This document shows, piece after piece, positions 1-6,530 of a DNA stretch of 9,059 bases; the stretch's first letter is position 1, and every line of letters begins with the position of its first letter. The stretch is from Bacteroidales bacterium (GTDB taxonomy: Bacteria; Bacteroidota; Bacteroidia; Bacteroidales; UBA7960): NCBI GenBank assembly GCA_003557805.1, contig PWNY01000284.1, positions 1 through 9,059 on the forward strand. The letters are read 5' to 3'. The translations under genes were made by a program, and so were the position numbers. Under the pieces are notes generated by a model, which worked only from the letters and a program-made list of their open reading frames with translations, made no database searches and was not told the origin of the DNA.

Positions 1-6
1 AAAAAA

Positions 7-12
7 GGAGGT
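7..12 (+). promoter_or_regulatory. Strong Shine-Dalgarno sequence (GGAGGT)
   Basis: GGAGGT lies five bases before the ATG at 18, a near-perfect match to the anti-Shine-Dalgarno sequence. It fixes that start codon. It stands out because the other genes of this window have no or only weak SD sequences, as is usual for Bacteroidota. Confidence 0.75.
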
Positions 13-17
13 GCATC

Positions 18-425
18 ATGAAATTCCCTGCAGTTCTATTTGTTGCGTTTTTTTTGTTTGCTTTTTCCCCATATGCCAATGGTTCGACCGGTGATACGCT
101 GGATCTGGCCGCAGTTGGTGAAGACAATGACCTGGAGTATGAGCTCATTATTTATGATACAGGCTTTGACAGCTGGTTCAACAGGGTGAGCAGGCCTGAG
201 TGGTTTTACAGTGAAGGATACCTGGAGAACTGGAACAAACAGCTTGTGTCACAGTGGAACCATTTGTATCATACCAGGGGAAGTGAAGACTGCATGCCAG
301 GGGTTTATATAAACTACGATGGCAGCGTGGATTACGGCAAGCCCCTTAACTACAAGCTTTTCTATTATTTCAGGTTTATGCATGAACGTTGCCGGCTGTT
401 TTCGGTACATCCGGGCGGCTGGTAA
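18..425 (+). CDS. Secreted DUF6146-like protein of unknown function
   Basis: This is a 135-residue exported protein. Residues 1-22 form a signal peptide: a Lys near the start, a Phe-rich hydrophobic core, then an ANG-S type cleavage region. The mature part has no transmembrane segment. It is rich in aromatic residues, with blocks YELIIYDTGFDSWF (41-54) and RPEWFYSEGYLENWN (59-73), which I recognise as the pattern of the Bacteroidota-restricted family DUF6146. Two cysteines (C92, C125) could form a disulfide in the periplasm. No catalytic motif is visible and the family has no established role. The start is fixed by the SD sequence just upstream. The upstream neighbour is cut off by the window edge, and the next gene starts 153 bases later behind its own promoter candidate, so this is probably the last gene of an upstream unit. 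The family assignment is from memory of the sequence pattern; export is clear. Confidence 0.8.
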   Translation: MKFPAVLFVAFFLFAFSPYANGSTGDTLDLAAVGEDNDLEYELIIYDTGFDSWFNRVSRPEWFYSEGYLENWNKQLVSQWNHLYHTRGSEDCMPGVYINYDGSVDYGKPLNYKLFYYFRFMHERCRLFSVHPGGW

Positions 426-479
426 TATTCAGGCATATACGCTACCTGGTGCCGATCGGGCTTAAATAAAAAAAACTTT

Positions 480-487
480 TATATTTG
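480..487 (+). promoter_or_regulatory. Candidate Bacteroidota -7 box for the modular GH43 gene
   Basis: TATATTTG matches the Bacteroidota -7 consensus TAnnTTTG exactly and lies 91 bases before the GH43 start codon at 579, implying a leader of roughly 85 bases. No clear TTTG or TTG is found about 19-21 bases upstream, so only the -7 half is supported. The same octamer occurs on the minus strand before the GH127 gene (6229-6236). Confidence 0.45.
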
Positions 488-506
488 CATGTTTTAACAG
501 ACATGC
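487..506. repeat. Inverted repeat GCATGT-N8-ACATGC, possible operator
   Basis: These are perfect 6-base arms (487-492 and 501-506) around an 8-base spacer. The first arm begins at the final G of the -7 candidate, so the dyad covers the predicted transcription start. It could be an operator or a weak hairpin at the 5' end of the transcript. The left arm extended to GCATGTTTT recurs inside the palindrome at 7354-7369. Confidence 0.4.
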
Positions 507-578
507 ACTGGTATGACCGTGTATATAATTGCTTGATAAAATAGTTACAACTATCCAACAACTCCAACTCCCAAAACA

Positions 579-2723
579 ATGAAGAACTGCGTTATGTTAT
601 TTCTGGCCTGCGCCTTTTTGATTGCTACAGGCTTTACCTGGTATGAACAGGACCTTGAGTATAATGAACCCGGCACGGGTAATCCCCTGGTGCCAGGCTA
701 CTTTGCCGATCCAACCCTGGTGAAGTTTGGTGATACCTATTACCTTTATGCCACTACCGATGGTGTAAGGCTTGCATCTGGTGATCCCCAGGTATGGATA
801 AGCAAGGATTTTGTCAACTGGTACAATCAGGCAATGGACATTCCCTATTCCATACTGACCAATATATGGGCTCCCGATATGGTCCAGGGCCCGGACGGAA
901 GGTTTTACTATTCACATGGTAACTGTGAGGCAGGCTGCAATATTTACAAGTATGTGTCTGATACACCAGTAGGGCCGTGGGAGAATATAGCCGGTGACAA
1001 TGAGCCGGTTATCCCTGTCGGGCTTGTTGCAGATAATTTGCCGTCACTCGACCAGCACTATTTCTTTGATGACGACGGTTCACTCTACTCCTATTTTGGC
1101 ACATGGATGCACCTTTTCGGCGGCCTTGGGTGGGCAAAGATTGACCCCTCGGACATGAAGACCGTACTTGACAAGGGACAGATCCCAATGGAGGAGGTAC
1201 CCGAGATCTTTGAGGCTCCATTTAAGTTCAAGAAGAACGACAAGTACATCATGATGTATTCGTCGGGGTCATGCCATGACCACACATACAGGGTGCAGTA
1301 CTCCTATTCAGATTCACCTACTGGCCCGTTTACCTTTGGTGAGAACAACCCAATTCTGGAGACCCGTGCAGATGGTACTGTACACGGCCCCGGACACCAC
1401 TCGGTATTCACCCATGAAGACACCCATTTTATTGTATATCACAGGCACGATAACCCTTTTTCAACCGGTGGCATGTTCCGCCAGACTGCAATAGATACAC
1501 TGGTGTTTGAGAATGACAGCAAGATAAGGAAGGTGCGGCCCACTCACAAGGGGGTTGGTTACCTTGAGGAGCCGGAAAATCCACTTCCCCCCAACCTGGC
1601 TTTTGGTGCTGAGGCTACAGCATCTTCATATTACCATCTGGTTACCTATGACGAGGATTACAAGTATTATCCCCGTTATGCCACCGACCATAACTATGGT
1701 ACCATGTGGCGCTCCGGAAACAACCACCTGCCTCATTACCTCACCATTGATCTTGGTGAAGTGCAGAACGTAAGGAGGGTGATGACCAACTTTGAATATG
1801 CAACCTACTTTTACCAGTACCTGATCGAGTACTCCAACGATGGCAGCAGCTGGCAGGTGTATGCCGACAGGACCGCCAACAGGAAATGGGGCAGCCCCAT
1901 GATAGACGACGGTGATGTCGAGGCAAGGTATCTTCGTATTACAGTGACAGGGACAGAGAAAGCCGGTATGTTCGCAGCTATCTGGGAGGTGAAGGTCTAT
2001 GATGAACTTTTCGAGGTTCCGGAAATAATCCCTCACATATCTGATAATGAACCCGCGGCTGAAAGCACACACCGGAAACTGGTTGAATTTGCCGCGGCAG
2101 ATATGGCACCCGGAAGTCTCGGCACGGAGGTACCCAATACAGGGAGAATGGGGGGACAGTTCACGGTAACAGGCAGCCCTGTGATTGAAGAGGTTGAAGG
2201 TGTAAGGGCCATGACCCTGAGCGGTGGCGAATATCTTACCCTTAATGAGCCTGCACCCCTTAGCCTTAGCTGGAACTCACCATTTACGGTATCGGCCTGG
2301 GTTTATAATCCTGAGGTTGGGGATGCTGAGTGTATTATATCATGGTCAAGGCGACAGGGGAACCTGATGGGAGAGTTCGCCGCACTGATGTATGGCACCA
2401 ACCCCCAGCACGGGGCAGCTGCCCACTGGACGGCATGGCTTGACATGCCCTACAATGAGGTTCCTGAGGCCGGTAAATGGCATCATATTGTCCTGACCTT
2501 TGATGGCATGGTGGAGAAGATATACGTTAACGGCAAACTGGACAATATGAGCCAGAGGAACCTGTTTGTCCATGAGAACGGAAGGATAATGATCGGATCT
2601 TCGGGTTCCCCGGCCGAGTTCTTCAACGGGTCTGTTGCTGCAGTCAGGCTATATGACACATATTTCTCCCGGGAAAGCATACCTTACCTGATGAATATGG
2701 ACGGGATTGAGCCTGCAAGGTAA
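579..2723 (+). CDS. Secreted modular GH43 glycosidase with F5/8C and LamG-like domains
   Basis: A 714-residue exported glycoside hydrolase, likely removing arabinofuranose, xylose or similar residues from polysaccharide side chains. Residues 1-20 look like a signal peptide. Residues 36-325 form a GH43 five-bladed propeller: ADPT gives the general base D44, LDQHYFFDDDG gives the pKa-modulating D158, and EIFEAPF gives the general acid E212. H273/H274 in GPGHHSVF occupy the usual metal-site histidine position. Residues 338-475 are an F5/8 type C (CBM32-like) domain (NLAFGAEATASS, then MWRSGN and LTIDLGEV, ending in WEVKVYDE). Residues 545-705 are a LamG/concanavalin-like domain (FTVSAWVY, KWHHIVLTFDG, IYVNGKL). 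There is no obvious lipobox and no T9SS tail, so it may be periplasmic or released. The start gives a well-placed signal peptide without an SD. The GH43 subfamily, and therefore the exact substrate, cannot be read from sequence alone. It converges on the minus-strand GH43-type gene with nine bases between stops. Confidence 0.9.
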   Translation: MKNCVMLFLACAFLIATGFTWYEQDLEYNEPGTGNPLVPGYFADPTLVKFGDTYYLYATTDGVRLASGDPQVWISKDFVNWYNQAMDIPYSILTNIWAPDMVQGPDGRFYYSHGNCEAGCNIYKYVSDTPVGPWENIAGDNEPVIPVGLVADNLPSLDQHYFFDDDGSLYSYFGTWMHLFGGLGWAKIDPSDMKTVLDKGQIPMEEVPEIFEAPFKFKKNDKYIMMYSSGSCHDHTYRVQYSYSDSPTGPFTFGENNPILETRADGTVHGPGHHSVFTHEDTHFIVYHRHDNPFSTGGMFRQTAIDTLVFENDSKIRKVRPTHKGVGYLEEPENPLPPNLAFGAEATASSYYHLVTYDEDYKYYPRYATDHNYGTMWRSGNNHLPHYLTIDLGEVQNVRRVMTNFEYATYFYQYLIEYSNDGSSWQVYADRTANRKWGSPMIDDGDVEARYLRITVTGTEKAGMFAAIWEVKVYDELFEVPEIIPHISDNEPAAESTHRKLVEFAAADMAPGSLGTEVPNTGRMGGQFTVTGSPVIEEVEGVRAMTLSGGEYLTLNEPAPLSLSWNSPFTVSAWVYNPEVGDAECIISWSRRQGNLMGEFAALMYGTNPQHGAAAHWTAWLDMPYNEVPEAGKWHHIVLTFDGMVEKIYVNGKLDNMSQRNLFVHENGRIMIGSSGSPAEFFNGSVAAVRLYDTYFSRESIPYLMNMDGIEPAR

Positions 2724-2733
2724 CCTGGCGGGC
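2711..2733. terminator. Stem-loop between convergent genes, stop codon in the loop
   Basis: Ten-base arms 2711-2720 and 2724-2733 flank a 3-base loop (2721-2723) that is exactly the TAA stop of the modular GH43 gene. The stem is GC-rich with one A/G mismatch and one T-G wobble. The right arm also reaches the last base of the opposite gene's stop codon. No T-run follows on either strand, so it is not a standard intrinsic terminator. It may mark 3' ends or block read-through between the facing genes. Confidence 0.4.
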
Positions 2734-3668
2734 TAGTCCCCGTGATAATCCAGCAGCCTTTCAAGCTCAGCCCTGTCAACCTTAAACACTGAACCATGGT
2801 TGGTGCCATCCGGGAAGTTTACCTTCCCGGATACATCTTCCCATTCCTTAAAATCATAAGAGCGCACGGCTCCAATTGTGCCCTCTATGTATTTGTCGAA
2901 ATAGACCATGCAGTAACCGTCAACGAAAGTCGCGCTTGGTCCTTCAGCCCAGTAATCGCCTGTTATGGGATCACCGGGAGGTGAATATGGCCCCTCGGCA
3001 GTTGCTGCCGTTGCTAACCGTATGTTCTTCTCAGGCGGGAAACGGGTTTCATCTTTAAGGAAAAGGTAATAAGTGTCTTCGTGCTGCAGTATTGAACCGT
3101 CTATTACATTGAACCCATGGTCGTAAAAGATGTTTGCCGGACCAAACTCCTCAAAATCCGTGGTATAGGTGTAATACATCCGGTGATCCCATCCCGGGTC
3201 GGCAGTAGCTTCGGTTTCAGGGAAAAGCCCGCTGATAGTGGTTGACCATATAATGAGGAAGCGGCTGCCGGTGTTGTCGTAGAATATTTCCGGGGCCCAG
3301 CAGTTGCGGGCATTGGGTTCGTGCTCCATAAGAGGAATATACTTTTGTTCTGACCATTCGATAAGGTCGGGAGAGGATGCATACCCAATACCCCTTTCGT
3401 TCCAGCTTACGGTCCACACCATATGGAACAGGCCGTCGGGCCCCTTTATAATGCAGGGGTCCCGCATAAGCTTGTCTATACCTGCCTCTGGCCTGAGTAC
3501 CGATTCGTTGTCATTGATAGCATGGAAGTTGTAACCGTCCTCGCTCCATGCAAGGTGCAGTCCGTCTTCCCCGTTACCCCTGAAGTAGGAGAACATGTAA
3601 ACCTGGTCTGAGGGAACGCTGCACCCCAGAAAGAGTGCCGAAACAAACAGGATTAGAATTTTCTTCAT
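2733..3668 (-). CDS. GH43-type glycosidase lipoprotein
   Basis: A 311-residue predicted lipoprotein glycosidase of the five-bladed propeller clan GH-F, probably exo-acting on arabinose-containing or related oligosaccharides. The signal is MKKILILFVSALFLGC with the lipid-attachment cysteine at C16. Catalytic candidates fit GH43: general base D70 in MRDPC, pKa modulator D190 in NVIDGS, and general acid E242 in WAEGPS. H291 in NHGSVF is the likely metal-site histidine, and WAPEIFYD (124-131) is a typical GH43 blade motif. There are no accessory domains; the length is normal for a single catalytic domain. The frame is open upstream to an ATG at 3737, but that start overlaps the end of the GH127 gene and would bury the signal peptide behind 23 residues, so the internal ATG is chosen. 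It lies 53 bases after GH127 and is probably co-transcribed with it. Families of this type are often labelled arabinosidase; substrate not proven. Confidence 0.87.
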   Translation of the reverse strand: MKKILILFVSALFLGCSVPSDQVYMFSYFRGNGEDGLHLAWSEDGYNFHAINDNESVLRPEAGIDKLMRDPCIIKGPDGLFHMVWTVSWNERGIGYASSPDLIEWSEQKYIPLMEHEPNARNCWAPEIFYDNTGSRFLIIWSTTISGLFPETEATADPGWDHRMYYTYTTDFEEFGPANIFYDHGFNVIDGSILQHEDTYYLFLKDETRFPPEKNIRLATAATAEGPYSPPGDPITGDYWAEGPSATFVDGYCMVYFDKYIEGTIGAVRSYDFKEWEDVSGKVNFPDGTNHGSVFKVDRAELERLLDYHGD

Positions 3669-3684
3669 ATTGAAATAGTTTTGA

Positions 3685-3714
3685 TAACCCCTGTTGCAAA
3701 AAAGCAAAGGGTTA
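3685..3714 (-). repeat. Intergenic hairpin between the GH127 and GH43-type genes
   Basis: Read on the + strand: TAACCC, CTG, TTGC, a loop of six A, GCAA, A, GGGTTA. The outer arms (3685-3690 / 3709-3714) and inner arms (3694-3697 / 3704-3707) pair perfectly around a small internal loop. On the transcribed minus strand no T-run follows, so it looks like an mRNA processing or stability element in a two-gene transcript rather than a terminator. Confidence 0.45.
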
Positions 3715-3721
3715 AGATTTA

Positions 3722-6127
3722 TTATTCGACCTGCCACTCAATTATTCCACACTCATACCATGTAATATCTCCGGGCAGGTAATTTCCGTCGGGAGGACCA
3801 AGCTCTCCCTGGGAATAATCAAGTCCGTTCAGGGTGATCTCCATTCTTAACCCGTCGGTGATTACCGGTTCAAACCTTACGGTATTGAAGCGGTCACTGT
3901 CCACGGTATATGGGGTCAGATTTTCAACCGGCAGCCAGCTGTCACCCGATTTGTAAAACAGTTGCCAGGATTCCGGGATGGAGCAATACTGTTTGTCATC
4001 TTTCCAGTAGACCCCGGAAGAGGAGATCTCATAATCGCTGTCAAAATCGTACTGGACCCATGCCTGATTGCCTGTCTGGGGCCTAATCCTGAAATATACC
4101 GATGAGCCGTCAAATGAGTTTACAGGTGTAACCTGGTTAAACAGGGCCTCAAAACCGGCACTGCCCGACTGGGAGCTGGGATAAAACCTCTGAGCCACAG
4201 TTGGGACCTGCCTGCCAGGATAGTTGTCCTCAATGGTCGCCTCGCCGACCGAAGAGCTGACCCTGCTTCTGGAAGCAATGGTTGGAACCGGCGGTATTAT
4301 GGCCCTTGAAGGATCGCGCGCCAGCCATACGGTCATATCGCCAGGACCCCGGTTTGCCCATACATAATATGGAACTGCCGTCATTTCAATGTCATTGCTT
4401 ACTACACTTGTCTGGTCTGCCCCGCGGCCCATTGCCTTTACGGTGCCCGAGATCGTTACTATTCCGCCGAGCAATCCGGGGGTGTATGCAGGGGTGAAAA
4501 CGGCATCATCCGGGATGGAAAGGTTCATGACGTTCCCATCATTATCGAACCCTTCAACGCAATATACCAGGGGCCCTCTTTCCAGGGCCACCATACCGGC
4601 ATTGTCTAGCACTTCTTCATGTGAAATAACACGTCTTACAGGCATCGGGAAATAGAGTTCTACTTTATCTCCCCTATCCCAGTTCCTGTCAAGCCTGGCG
4701 TAGCCTTTTTCCAGTGTATATGGCTGCTCCTGGTCATTGACCTTTATTACCACGGAATTGTCCATCTTTTCAAGGTAGCTGTACAGGTCACCCGGCAGAG
4801 GCTGGTTGCGGGTCCACCCTGGGATGCGAACAAACAAGGGGAACCTGGCTGAGCTCTCGGGAGTTATGGTGATGGTTACAGCTCCGTCCCATGGGTAATC
4901 TGTCTGCTGGCTTATCTCGATCAGTTGACCCCTGTTCTCAATTTCTGCTCTGCTGCCTACAAAAAGATTTACATATATGTCCCTGCCGTCACGTGCATAT
5001 ACGTAATCCCCTAAAGATGCCAATATTCTTACAATATTGGGCGGGCAGCAGTTTGGTCCGAACCAGTGATGCCTCGCGGTCTCCCCGAATGTCCTCAATG
5101 GGTTCTGGTAAAAGTATTTTTCACCATCAAGTGAAACACTCGTAAGAACTGCATTGTAAAGGATTCGTTCCATTACATCTATATATTTGGCATCCCTGTG
5201 CAAGTTGAATAGCCTCTGGTGAAAGTATACGTTGCCAATGGCTGCACAGGTTTCGTTCCAGCAGTTTACATTCGGCAGTTCATAGGCATCCCCGAAAGAT
5301 TCATGATCCCGGTACGGCCCAACATGCCCGTTGATATACATTTTCCTGTAAACAATATCTTCCCAAATCCTGCCGGCAGCCTTTTTGTAATCAGTGTTAC
5401 CTGTAATATCTGCCAGCTCTGCCAAAGGTGTGTACAGATAGGTTGCCCTGACTGTATGTCCTACAGCTTCAGTCTGTTCTATTACAGGTTTGTGGTCCTG
5501 CGCATATTCACCGTAAAGCCTGCGACCGTCCCTTGAGTGACCGCGCTCATCGAGGAAGAACCTGGCAAGATCCAGGTATTTTTCATCTCCTGTAGTATGA
5601 TAAAGCCTTAGGAGCCCAATCTTTACCTCTTCATGCTGTGAAACTTCAAGTCTTTTTCCGGGACCGAAATTGGCGTCTATGTCATCGGCCAGAATAATGG
5701 CTGCGTCCAGAAGCTCCCTGTTGCCGGTTGCCTCGAACATTGCAATGGCAGCTTCCATGAAATGTCCTGCCCGGTATAGTTCGCCATTCAGCAGCCTCTC
5801 CCAGTTTTCAGGTTTGCCACCTGGCAATACCGATTCGATCAGCCGGTCGTTTAAGCCTTCAATAAAAGCTTCAAGTTCAGGGTCCGGGTGATTTGCCAGC
5901 ACATAACCGACGGCCTCGACCAGTTTTGAGTTGGGCACCTGGCCGCGACCCACATAATCATCCAGCATTTTTGGGATTGATACAAGGCGGTTTGTTTCAA
6001 GACAGCGGTTCCAGAACTGATCAGTTATCTCCACACTGGGAGGGGTGTGTTCCTCAACTGGGGCACAGGATTTAAGAAAAGACAAAGCCAGCACCCCGGC
6101 AATTAACAGTAGAATTTTGACTTTCAT
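3722..6127 (-). CDS. GH127-type beta-L-arabinofuranosidase lipoprotein
   Basis: An 801-residue exported enzyme, probably cleaving terminal beta-L-arabinofuranosyl residues. The signal (MKVKILLLIAGVLALSFLKSC) ends in a lipobox-like stretch with C21 as lipid anchor. Residues 33-600 match the GH127 fold: an alpha/alpha barrel with aromatic and HE-rich motifs, then beta-sandwich domains. The active site of Bifidobacterium longum HypBA1 (acid/base E322; metal ligands E338, C340, C417, C418; C417 nucleophile) is matched by E276 in HESFG, E292 and C294 in WNETCAA, and C360/C361 in PNCCPPN. The E276-E292 spacing of 16 equals that of HypBA1. Residues 640-800 form an extra C-terminal galactose-binding-like domain (WVQYDFDSDYEISSSGVYWKDD, then WQLFYKSGDSW). 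Some Bacteroides GH127 enzymes act on other sugars of rhamnogalacturonan II, so the substrate is not settled. It is the first gene of a minus-strand pair, with a -7 candidate about 100 bases upstream. Confidence 0.93.
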   Translation of the reverse strand: MKVKILLLIAGVLALSFLKSCAPVEEHTPPSVEITDQFWNRCLETNRLVSIPKMLDDYVGRGQVPNSKLVEAVGYVLANHPDPELEAFIEGLNDRLIESVLPGGKPENWERLLNGELYRAGHFMEAAIAMFEATGNRELLDAAIILADDIDANFGPGKRLEVSQHEEVKIGLLRLYHTTGDEKYLDLARFFLDERGHSRDGRRLYGEYAQDHKPVIEQTEAVGHTVRATYLYTPLAELADITGNTDYKKAAGRIWEDIVYRKMYINGHVGPYRDHESFGDAYELPNVNCWNETCAAIGNVYFHQRLFNLHRDAKYIDVMERILYNAVLTSVSLDGEKYFYQNPLRTFGETARHHWFGPNCCPPNIVRILASLGDYVYARDGRDIYVNLFVGSRAEIENRGQLIEISQQTDYPWDGAVTITITPESSARFPLFVRIPGWTRNQPLPGDLYSYLEKMDNSVVIKVNDQEQPYTLEKGYARLDRNWDRGDKVELYFPMPVRRVISHEEVLDNAGMVALERGPLVYCVEGFDNDGNVMNLSIPDDAVFTPAYTPGLLGGIVTISGTVKAMGRGADQTSVVSNDIEMTAVPYYVWANRGPGDMTVWLARDPSRAIIPPVPTIASRSRVSSSVGEATIEDNYPGRQVPTVAQRFYPSSQSGSAGFEALFNQVTPVNSFDGSSVYFRIRPQTGNQAWVQYDFDSDYEISSSGVYWKDDKQYCSIPESWQLFYKSGDSWLPVENLTPYTVDSDRFNTVRFEPVITDGLRMEITLNGLDYSQGELGPPDGNYLPGDITWYECGIIEWQVE

Positions 6128-6196
6128 ACAATTATGTTTATCGGGGTTTATAAATAGGAGGAAAGGGAATATGGTTTTTAAAGGGTGTTTTAGTTT

Positions 6197-6206
6197 TTGC
6201 CGGCAA
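6197..6206. repeat. Palindrome TTGCCGGCAA, possible operator of the GH127 unit
   Basis: A perfect 10-base palindrome lying some 23 bases downstream of the -7 candidate on the minus strand, thus inside the predicted leader of the GH127 transcript. It is a plausible repressor site or simply chance. Confidence 0.3.
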
Positions 6207-6228
6207 TTTTGGTACGAACCGACTCCTT

Positions 6229-6236
6229 CAAATATA
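6229..6236 (-). promoter_or_regulatory. Candidate Bacteroidota -7 box for the GH127-GH43 unit
   Basis: The minus strand reads TATATTTG here, an exact TAnnTTTG match and the same octamer as before the modular GH43 gene. It lies about 100 bases before the GH127 start codon at 6127. No clear TTTG or TTG is found at the expected -33 distance, so the call rests on the -7 half. Confidence 0.42.
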
Positions 6237-6389
6237 AGGATAATTATAATATGTTAGTATGTATTGGTTTAGAAAAAGCCTGAAGAAGAATGAGATCGGT
6301 ATTTGAAACCCCCTGTTATAAATCAATTTATCTTTTCTGGAAATGTAAAGTAGCGCAAAACCCCACCGGACATAGTTTAGCCGGAAGTG

Positions 6390-6411
6390 CAGGTTAATTC
6401 AACTGAACCTG
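6390..6411. repeat. Inverted repeat CAGGTT-N10-AACCTG
   Basis: Six-base perfect arms separated by ten bases, 37 bases upstream of the weak cupredoxin promoter candidate. The spacing between half-site centres (about 16 bases) is close to one and a half helical turns. It could bind a dimeric regulator; no family can be named. Confidence 0.25.
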
Positions 6412-6447
6412 GATGTGTAAAATACATGCAATAATCAACATAAATAC

Positions 6448-6478
6448 TTGCATTCTACTTGTGTTTTTGTTATATTGT
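6448..6478 (+). promoter_or_regulatory. Weak promoter candidate for the cupredoxin gene
   Basis: TTG at 6448-6450 and TATATTGT at 6471-6478 are 20 bases apart, similar to the Bacteroidota -33/-7 layout, but the -7 box deviates from TAnnTTTG. The predicted start would give a leader of roughly 45 bases. Confidence 0.28.
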
Positions 6479-6490
6479 AGAAAAGCCTTT

Positions 6491-6506
6491 ATTGAATTAG
6501 TTCAAT
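6491..6506. repeat. Dyad ATTGAA-TTAG-TTCAAT in the cupredoxin leader
   Basis: Perfect 6-base arms with a 4-base loop, ending 24 bases before the start codon at 6531. It would form a small hairpin in the leader or a DNA operator. A similar dyad, ATTGAG-N6-CTCAAT, precedes the gene at 9026. Confidence 0.35.
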
Positions 6507-6530
6507 TAAAACAAATTAAACACATGAGTT

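Larger units (their letters stand above)
6128..6530. other. 403-base divergent non-coding spacer
   Basis: This AT-rich stretch separates the minus-strand glycosidase unit from the plus-strand cupredoxin gene. I see no convincing coding region or RNA gene. It holds a -7 candidate for the minus strand (6229-6236), the palindrome TTGCCGGCAA (6197-6206), the inverted repeat CAGGTT-N10-AACCTG (6390-6411), a weak promoter candidate for the plus strand (6448-6478) and the dyad ATTGAA-TTAG-TTCAAT (6491-6506). Confidence 0.6.

Noticed and set aside
1626..2072. Antisense open frame of 148 codons inside the modular GH43 gene
   Set aside because: It lies wholly opposite the F5/8C domain region, which has clear conserved motifs; no signal, motif or ribosome site supports it.
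3669..3737. Earlier start of the small GH43-type gene at 3737
   Set aside because: It would overlap the GH127 stop and place 23 residues before a textbook lipoprotein signal peptide; the internal ATG at 3668 is far more plausible.
6045..6257. Short plus-strand open frame across the GH127 start and its leader
   Set aside because: It overlaps the signal-peptide end of GH127 in antisense and its own promoter region, and shows no protein-like pattern.
6366..6385. Direct repeat CCGGA, 15 bases apart, as a regulator site
   Set aside because: Five-base repeats at this distance are expected by chance; there is no symmetry or promoter element that gives it meaning.
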